Assembly: GCF_900113225.1 (NCBI RefSeq)
Contig: NZ_FOZE01000002.1
Span: forward strand, 372,001 to 436,000
Reading direction: 5' to 3'
Origin: Mitsuaria sp. PDC51
Lineage (GTDB): Bacteria > Pseudomonadota > Gammaproteobacteria > Burkholderiales > Burkholderiaceae_C
Length of the DNA stretch: 64,000 nucleotides
The notes beneath the pieces were generated by a model that had not been told where the DNA came from, made no database searches, and worked only from the letters and a program-made list of their open reading frames with translations. Of this stretch, positions 59,183-64,000 are shown one piece after another; within the stretch, counting starts at the first letter, position 1; each line of letters starts with the position of its first letter. The position numbers were made by a program, and so were the translations under genes.

Positions 59183-60268
59183 TCACGGCAGCCGCGCCAG
59201 CGCCTCCAGATACCTCGGCGCGAGCATCAGCTCATCCCAGGTCAGCGGCGCGGACTGCGGCACCAGCGCCGCGCGGCGCGCCTCGCTGTCGATCGCCGGC
59301 ATCCAGGCCCCGGTCGACTGCGCCACGGTCAGGCCGTCCAGCAGTTCATCGATCGCGCGGCCGCCCTGCTCCAGGCTCTGATTGCACAGCAGCACCAGGT
59401 CGCAGCCCGCATCCAGCGCCGCCAGCGCGGCCTCGGTGTACCCGACCGGCCGGCCTTCGATGACGCGCGCCGCCGCCATGCCCAGGTCGTCGCTGAACAC
59501 CGCGCCGGCGAAGCCCAGCCGGTCGCGCAGGATGTCCTGCAGCCAGCGGCGGCTGAAGCCCGCCGGCCGGCTGTCCACCTTGCGGTAGATCACGTGCGCC
59601 GGCATCACCGCCGACAGGCTCAGGCTCAGCCACTCGAAGGGCCGCACGTCCTCCGCCAGGATGGCCTTCAGCGAGCGCGTGTCCACCGGCACGCCCACAT
59701 GCGAATCGACGCTCACCGCGCCATGCCCCGGGAAGTGCTTGCCGCAGCTGCCCATGCCGGCCAGCGCCAGGCCCTGCATCAGGCTCTGCGCCAGCAGGCT
59801 CACCACCCGCGGATCGCCGTGGAAGCTGCGCGAGCCGATCACCGGACTCACCGATTGCCGCGAGGCGTCCTGGTGGTCCAGGTCGAGCACCGGCGTGAAG
59901 CTCATGTCGACGCCGCAGGCCCGCAGCTCCAGCGCCAGCACCAGGCCGGTGGCCGTCGCGGCCTGCACCGCGCGCATCGCATCGTCCATCCACAGCTCGC
60001 CGAGCGTGCGCATCGCCGGCAACGCGGTGAAGCCATCGGTGCGGAAGCGCTGCACGCGGCCGCCTTCCTGGTCGACCGCGATCAGCAGGTCCGGCCGCAG
60101 CGACTTGGCCTCGGCACACAGCGCCGTCAGCTGGGCGCGGCTCTCGAAGTGGCGCGCGAACAGGATCATCCCGCCGGTCAGCGGATGCGCCAGTCGGCGA
60201 CGGTCGTCAGCGGTCAGCGTGGTGCCCGCGATGTCGAGGATCACCGGCGAATGCAGGGAATCGGTCAT
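59183..60268 (-). CDS. nagZ: Beta-N-acetylhexosaminidase NagZ (GH3)
   Basis: 361 aa from ATG 60268. GH3 barrel: [27 protein letters not shown], the mobile-loop His in [16 protein letters not shown], and the nucleophile Asp in [10 protein letters not shown]. NagZ removes GlcNAc from anhydro-muropeptides during cell-wall recycling in the cytoplasm, which also influences ampC-type induction. It lies 90 bp downstream of acpS, in the usual betaproteobacterial order with pdxJ and recO. Confidence 0.93.
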   Translation of the reverse strand: MTDSLHSPVILDIAGTTLTADDRRRLAHPLTGGMILFARHFESRAQLTALCAEAKSLRPDLLIAVDQEGGRVQRFRTDGFTALPAMRTLGELWMDDAMRAVQAATATGLVLALELRACGVDMSFTPVLDLDHQDASRQSVSPVIGSRSFHGDPRVVSLLAQSLMQGLALAGMGSCGKHFPGHGAVSVDSHVGVPVDTRSLKAILAEDVRPFEWLSLSLSAVMPAHVIYRKVDSRPAGFSRRWLQDILRDRLGFAGAVFSDDLGMAAARVIEGRPVGYTEAALAALDAGCDLVLLCNQSLEQGGRAIDELLDGLTVAQSTGAWMPAIDSEARRAALVPQSAPLTWDELMLAPRYLEALARLP

Positions 60269-60358
60269 TGGTCTGTCTCTCTCGTTGAACAGGCGTCGTC
60301 GCGCCCGCATGGTTTCTGATCGTCGCGGCCGCGGCGAGGGCGGCGTCGCCGGCGCGGC

Positions 60359-60754
60359 TCAGTCCCGCGTCTCGACGACGACGAACGCGGTGGCGTAGTC
60401 CGTCTCGTCGCTGACGCTGACGTGGGCTCTCAGGCCCTTGGCCTCGAACCACTCGGCCAGGCCGTCGTGCAGCCGGATCTCCGGCTTGCCGCTGCGCGCC
60501 TTGACGATCTCGCAGGCGCGCCAGGTCATCGGCATGCGCATGCCCAGCCCGATCGCCTTCGAGAACGCCTCCTTCGCCGAGAACCGCGTCGCCAGGTAGG
60601 CGATGCCCCGCGCCGGGACCTTGGCATACCGCTCGCGGAACACCTCGATCTCGTGCGGGCCCAGCACCTTCCCGGCGAAGCGCTCCCCGCGCCGTTCGAA
60701 CGTGCTGCGGATGCGCCGGATGTCGCAGACGTCCGTGCCGATGCCGTAGATCAT
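60359..60754 (-). CDS. acpS: Holo-[acyl-carrier-protein] synthase
   Basis: 131 aa from ATG 60754. The AcpS signature is [14 protein letters not shown] (metal-binding Asp) and [17 protein letters not shown] (metal-binding Glu and catalytic Lys). It transfers 4'-phosphopantetheine from CoA to apo-ACP for fatty acid synthesis. Length is normal. It is 70 bp downstream of pdxJ, the standard neighbour. Confidence 0.94.
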   Translation of the reverse strand: MIYGIGTDVCDIRRIRSTFERRGERFAGKVLGPHEIEVFRERYAKVPARGIAYLATRFSAKEAFSKAIGLGMRMPMTWRACEIVKARSGKPEIRLHDGLAEWFEAKGLRAHVSVSDETDYATAFVVVETRD

Positions 60755-60824
60755 CGCGACCCTTTCATGCGCGCCCGGTGCGCGTCTCGTGCCCGCTGCG
60801 TGGTGCTTGCGTGCGCAAATGCAA

Positions 60825-61607
60825 TCAGACGTAGGCGCGCTGGATGCAGCGCTGGTAGTCCCGCACCGTCTCGGCATAACCGAGCTCGAGCGCATCCGCG
60901 ATCAGCGCGTGGCCGATCGACACCTCCGCCACGCCCCGCACCTCGCGCAGGAAGCGCGTCAGGTTCTCGCGGTTCAGGTCGTGGCCCGCGTTGATGCCCA
61001 GGCCCTGCGCCAGCGCCGCGCGCGCCGCGGCGGCGAAACCGGCCGCCACCTCCGCCTCGCGCGGCGTGCCGAAGGCGCTCGCCCAGGTCTCGGTGTAGAG
61101 CTCGATGCGCTCCGCGCCCAGCGCCGCCACATGGACCATCGCTTCGGGCAGCGGGTCCATGAACAGGCTCACCCGCACGCCCAGCGACCGGCATTCGGCG
61201 ATCATCGGACGCAGCCGCTCGGCATCGGCCGGCAGGTTCCAGCCGTGGTCGGAGGTGAACTGGTCCTCGCTGTCCGGAACGAAGGTCGCCTGGTGCGGAC
61301 GGACTTCGCGGATGAAGTCCATCAGGTTCTGCGTCGGGTTGCCCTCGATGTTGTATTCGGCCTGCGGCCAGGCCTTCATCAGCGCGGCGAGCTCGCGCAC
61401 GTCGTGCGCGCGGATGTGGCGCTCGTCGGGCCGCGGATGCACCGTGATGCCCTGCGCGCCGGCCTCCAGGCACCGCTGCGCCGCGCGCGTCACGCTGGGG
61501 ATGCCCAGGTGCCGCGTGTTGCGCAGCAGCGCGACCTTGTTGACGTTGACCGAGAGCGCGCAGCGCGCGTCATGGCGACCGGATTCGGGAGCGATCAGCG
61601 GATTCAT
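60825..61607 (-). CDS. pdxJ: Pyridoxine 5'-phosphate synthase
   Basis: 260 aa from ATG 61607. Family markers: [67 protein letters not shown] and VSIGHALI. PdxJ condenses 1-deoxyxylulose-5-phosphate with aminoacetone-3-phosphate in vitamin B6 synthesis. The start overlaps the recO stop by 4 bp. A near-universal arrangement recO-pdxJ-acpS supports the assignment. Confidence 0.95.
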   Translation of the reverse strand: MNPLIAPESGRHDARCALSVNVNKVALLRNTRHLGIPSVTRAAQRCLEAGAQGITVHPRPDERHIRAHDVRELAALMKAWPQAEYNIEGNPTQNLMDFIREVRPHQATFVPDSEDQFTSDHGWNLPADAERLRPMIAECRSLGVRVSLFMDPLPEAMVHVAALGAERIELYTETWASAFGTPREAEVAAGFAAAARAALAQGLGINAGHDLNRENLTRFLREVRGVAEVSIGHALIADALELGYAETVRDYQRCIQRAYV

Positions 61608-62380
61608 GTGAGCAGCTTCTGGACGTCGAGCAGCACCTGCCGCGTCCGCAGAGGACGATGGCCCAGATGATAGTGAAGCAGGCCGCGCAGCAGCGGCTTC
61701 AGGGTCGGCCCGGCGAGTTCGCAGGCCTGCTGCAGCGCCGCCTGGCTGCCATGCAGCAGCGCCGCCTGGATCTGGATGAAGGCCATGCCGGTGAGCTGCG
61801 GCGCGTCATGCGTGGGCACGATCACGCCGGACTCCGGCGCCAGCATGTAGGGCCGCTCCGGATCGAGCGGCGCCTGCGTCGTGGCCAGCACGCTCAGGTC
61901 AGGCAGCAGGCCGCAGGTCGCCAGCAGCGTCAGCTCGAAGGCGCGCAGCGCCGCCTGCGCATCGTCCACCGAGGCCAGGCGGGGCAGCAGCGCCGCATAG
62001 GCGTCGAACAGCCCCGGCTGCGGATCCTGCCGCGGCAGGAATTTCAGCAGCAGCTCGTTGACGTAATAGCCGCTGAACAGCGCCGCGCCGCTGGGCAGCG
62101 TCTGTCCGCCGACCCACTCGGCACCGCGCAGCGACTGCACCTCGGCCGCGCCGTCCTCGTTCATCTTCGAGGGCTTGGACAGCGTCACCTGCAGGCGCAG
62201 GAAGGGCAGCAGCACCGATCTCAGCTGCGAATAGGGTCGCTTGGCGCCCTTGGCGACGACCGCCAGCCGGCCGTGCTCGCGGCTGAACAGGTCCAGCACC
62301 AGGCTGGTCTCGCTCCAGTCGTAGTGGTGCAGGACAAAAGCCGCCTGCGTGGCGGGCGGCTTCGGGGCGCGGGTGGCCAT
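61604..62380 (-). CDS. recO: DNA repair protein RecO
   Basis: 258 aa from ATG 62380. The N-terminal OB fold is AAFVLHHYDWSETSLVLDLFSREHGRLAVVAKGAKRPYSQLRSVL, followed by a helical domain with ELLLKFLPRQDPQPGLFDAYAALL. RecO loads RecA onto SSB-coated gaps in the RecFOR pathway. The usual C-terminal zinc cysteines of some RecO proteins are absent, as in many proteobacteria. It lies 32 bp after era. Confidence 0.94.
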   Translation of the reverse strand: MATRAPKPPATQAAFVLHHYDWSETSLVLDLFSREHGRLAVVAKGAKRPYSQLRSVLLPFLRLQVTLSKPSKMNEDGAAEVQSLRGAEWVGGQTLPSGAALFSGYYVNELLLKFLPRQDPQPGLFDAYAALLPRLASVDDAQAALRAFELTLLATCGLLPDLSVLATTQAPLDPERPYMLAPESGVIVPTHDAPQLTGMAFIQIQAALLHGSQAALQQACELAGPTLKPLLRGLLHYHLGHRPLRTRQVLLDVQKLLT

Positions 62381-62412
62381 GGGCGCGGATCGTCAGCGAG
62401 CGCGCGGCGCGC

Positions 62413-63600
62413 TCACTCGTAGCCGTAGCTTCTGAGGTGCTCTTCGCTGTCGGCCCAGCCGGAGCGGACCTTCACCCACAGCTCCAGGAACACGCGCGCG
62501 TCCATCAGCGTCTCGAGCTCCTGGCGGGCCTCGGAGCCGATGCGCTTGAGGCGCTCGCCGCCCTGGCCGATGACCATGCCCTTCTGGGCGTCGCGCTCGA
62601 CCACGATGGTCGCGGCGATGCGGCGCAGGTTGCCCTCTTCCTCCCAGCGGTCGATGATCACCGTCGCCTCGTAGGGCAGCTCGTCGCCGGTCAGGCGGAA
62701 GAGCTTCTCGCGAATCATCTCGGCGGCCAGGAACTTCTCGCTGCGGTCGGTCAGCGCGTCCTCCTCGTAGAACCATTCCTGGTTCGGGAGGTAGGGCTTC
62801 AGGATCTGGAACAGGCGCTGGACGTCCGAGTCCTTCTTCGCCGACAGCGGCACGAACTCGCTGAAGTTGCGCCGCTCCTGCATGCTCTTGAGCCAGGGCA
62901 TCAGTTCGGCGCGGCGGTGCACCGCGTCGAGCTTGTTGGCGATCAGCACCACCGGCTTGTCCTGCGGCAGCAGCGACAGCACCTTGGCATCGTCCAGGCC
63001 AAAGCGTCCCGCCTCGACGACGAACAGCACCAGGTCCACGTCCGCCAGCACGCCCTGCACCGTGCGGTTCAGGTTGCGGTTCAGCGCGGTGCTGTGCTTG
63101 GTCTGGAAGCCGGGGGTGTCGACGAAGACGAACTGCGCCTCGTCGACGGTGCGCACGCCGGTGATGCGATGGCGCGTGGTCTGCGCCTTCTTCGAGGTGA
63201 TCGACACCTTCTGCCCGACCAGCGCGTTCAGCAGCGTGGACTTGCCGACGTTGGGCCGGCCGACGATCGCGATCAGGCCGCAGCGCTGGTCGCCTTCGTA
63301 CGGCGGCGCGCCGATGCCGCCCTGCACCTCGGGCAACCCGTCGTCGTCGAGGTCCTCATCGAGGTCCTCGTCCCGGTCATCGCCGCCTTCGGGAGCGGCG
63401 GCGGCGTTGGGGTCCAGCGGGGTGTCGGGGGCGTGCGGGGCGTTCAGAGCGGGGTCCTTGGGAAGGGGGGCGCCGGCCGAGGAGGCGGACGGCGATTCGG
63501 GCGTCGATTCGGGCGGCGAATCGGAAACGGATTCGGAAACAGAAAGGGAATCGGACGAGGACGCCGTCGGCGGCGTCCTCGGGGGTCTCGGTGCGTTCAT
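62413..63600 (-). CDS. era: GTPase Era with a long acidic N-terminal extension
   Basis: 395 aa from ATG 63600. The G domain has [15 protein letters not shown] (G1), VDTPGFQ (G3), NKLD (G4) and SAKKD (G5), followed by the KH domain [16 protein letters not shown]. Era binds 16S rRNA during 30S maturation. Typical Era is about 300 aa; here around 105 extra N-terminal residues, rich in Ser/Pro then Asp/Glu ([15 protein letters not shown]), precede the G domain. A start further in, such as within the linker, cannot be excluded. It is 13 bp after rnc. Confidence 0.93.
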   Translation of the reverse strand: MNAPRPPRTPPTASSSDSLSVSESVSDSPPESTPESPSASSAGAPLPKDPALNAPHAPDTPLDPNAAAAPEGGDDRDEDLDEDLDDDGLPEVQGGIGAPPYEGDQRCGLIAIVGRPNVGKSTLLNALVGQKVSITSKKAQTTRHRITGVRTVDEAQFVFVDTPGFQTKHSTALNRNLNRTVQGVLADVDLVLFVVEAGRFGLDDAKVLSLLPQDKPVVLIANKLDAVHRRAELMPWLKSMQERRNFSEFVPLSAKKDSDVQRLFQILKPYLPNQEWFYEEDALTDRSEKFLAAEMIREKLFRLTGDELPYEATVIIDRWEEEGNLRRIAATIVVERDAQKGMVIGQGGERLKRIGSEARQELETLMDARVFLELWVKVRSGWADSEEHLRSYGYE

Positions 63601-63613
63601 CGCGGGCTCCGCG

Positions 63614-64000
63614 TCAGTCGCGCAGGCCGGTGCCGGGCCGGTCGCCGGCCAGCAGTTCATCGAGCACCTGCCGGGCCGCCTCCTGCTCGGCGATCCGGCG
63701 CGAGCGGCCCTCGCCGCGGCGCGACAGCGTCAGCGCGGCCACTTCGCACTCGACGGTGAAGGTCTGCGCATGCGCCTGGCCCCGCGTCTCGACGATGCGG
63801 TAGGCCGGCACCGCCAGCTTGCGGGCCTGCAGCCATTCCTGCAGCGCGGTTTTCGCGTCCTTGGCCCATTGGTCGATGCCGCTGGCGGCGATCGTCTCGC
63901 CCAGCAGGCGGCGGACGATCTCGCGGGCGGCCTCGTAGCCGCCGTCCTGGAAGGCGGCGCCGATGACCGCTTCCAGCGCGTCGGCCAGGATGGACGGCCG
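63614..64000 (-). CDS. rnc: Ribonuclease III (C-terminal part; start beyond the window)
   Basis: The visible 128 C-terminal residues begin [21 protein letters not shown], the second part of the catalytic signature with the metal-binding DALEA acidic pair. The double-stranded RNA-binding domain follows ([59 protein letters not shown]). RNase III cleaves double-stranded RNA, including the 16S/23S precursors. The 5' end is past the right edge. Position next to era is the conserved rnc-era order. Confidence 0.93.
   Translation of the reverse strand, partial: RPSILADALEAVIGAAFQDGGYEAAREIVRRLLGETIAASGIDQWAKDAKTALQEWLQARKLAVPAYRIVETRGQAHAQTFTVECEVAALTLSRRGEGRSRRIAEQEAARQVLDELLAGDRPGTGLRD

Noticed and set aside
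1-64000. Mobile element, prophage or integrated island
   Set aside because: No transposase, integrase, phage structural gene, tRNA-flanked boundary or long direct repeat was seen; GC content looks uniform apart from promoters.

Overview
The window is a contiguous piece of a very GC-rich (about 70%) betaproteobacterial chromosome. The right-edge order rnc-era-recO-pdxJ-acpS-nagZ, the RluC/RNase E divergent pair and the strong G/C third-position bias point to Burkholderiales, most likely the Roseateles/Mitsuaria/Rubrivivax neighbourhood. That placement is inferred from gene order and protein style, not from a marker search. I see no rRNA, tRNA, CRISPR array, transposase, integrase or plasmid/phage replication gene.

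Layout. 1-2.1 kb: the end of a GNAT gene and two secreted cell-wall-type proteins. 2.4-5.2 kb: an alpha/beta hydrolase, then an arsenic cluster (arsR-arsC-short ORF-arsH) with a palindromic ArsR operator and no arsenite pump. 5.3-12.3 kb: an envelope signalling block made of a periplasmic amino-acid-type binding protein, a TonB-dependent receptor, a YfiR-like protein overlapping a membrane GGDEF/EAL protein, and a second binding protein. 12.4-17 kb: miscellaneous genes (DUF2867, methyltransferase, MFS, CsgG-like lipoprotein, and a paralogue of the SH3-like protein from 0.5 kb).

17.1-30.6 kb is the standout region: a divergent locus that reads as a complete system for a galactosamine polymer. 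Leftward it encodes a TonB receptor of the Xanthomonas/Caulobacter carbohydrate type, a GH114 endo-alpha-1,4-polygalactosaminidase, an exported amidohydrolase and a GH36-like alpha-galactosidase with a CBM9-like tail. Rightward it encodes a DMT/EamA permease, a GatZ/KbaZ protein, AgaS, a BadF/NAGK-type sugar kinase and a DeoR/AgaR repressor. The inferred path is polymer -> oligomers -> GalN -> GalN-6-P -> tagatose-6-P -> fructose-6-P, without PTS, deacetylase or class II aldolase. The divergent promoters and the agaR promoter share a TTCGAAAG/CTTTCG motif.

30.6-41.9 kb is mostly housekeeping: ChaN-like lipoprotein, SppA, Rieske protein, HAD phosphatase, RluC, RNase E with a long leader and a repeat-rich tail, and a POT peptide transporter. 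42-51.4 kb holds a LysR/MFS pair with a perfect T-N11-A palindrome, a 690-aa TerD-like protein whose leader contains an intrinsic terminator, and several small enzymes (NTF2-like, glycolipid-binding-like, two VOC proteins, LysE exporter, TlpA-type thioredoxin, GNAT, DJ-1/PfpI).

51.5-59.1 kb is a tight five-gene operon of unknown function (SWIM zinc finger, DUF5691-like, MoxR-type AAA ATPase, DUF5682-like, VWA), with four-base overlaps at three of its four junctions. 59.2-64 kb is the core nagZ-acpS-pdxJ-recO-era-rnc block; rnc runs off the right edge.
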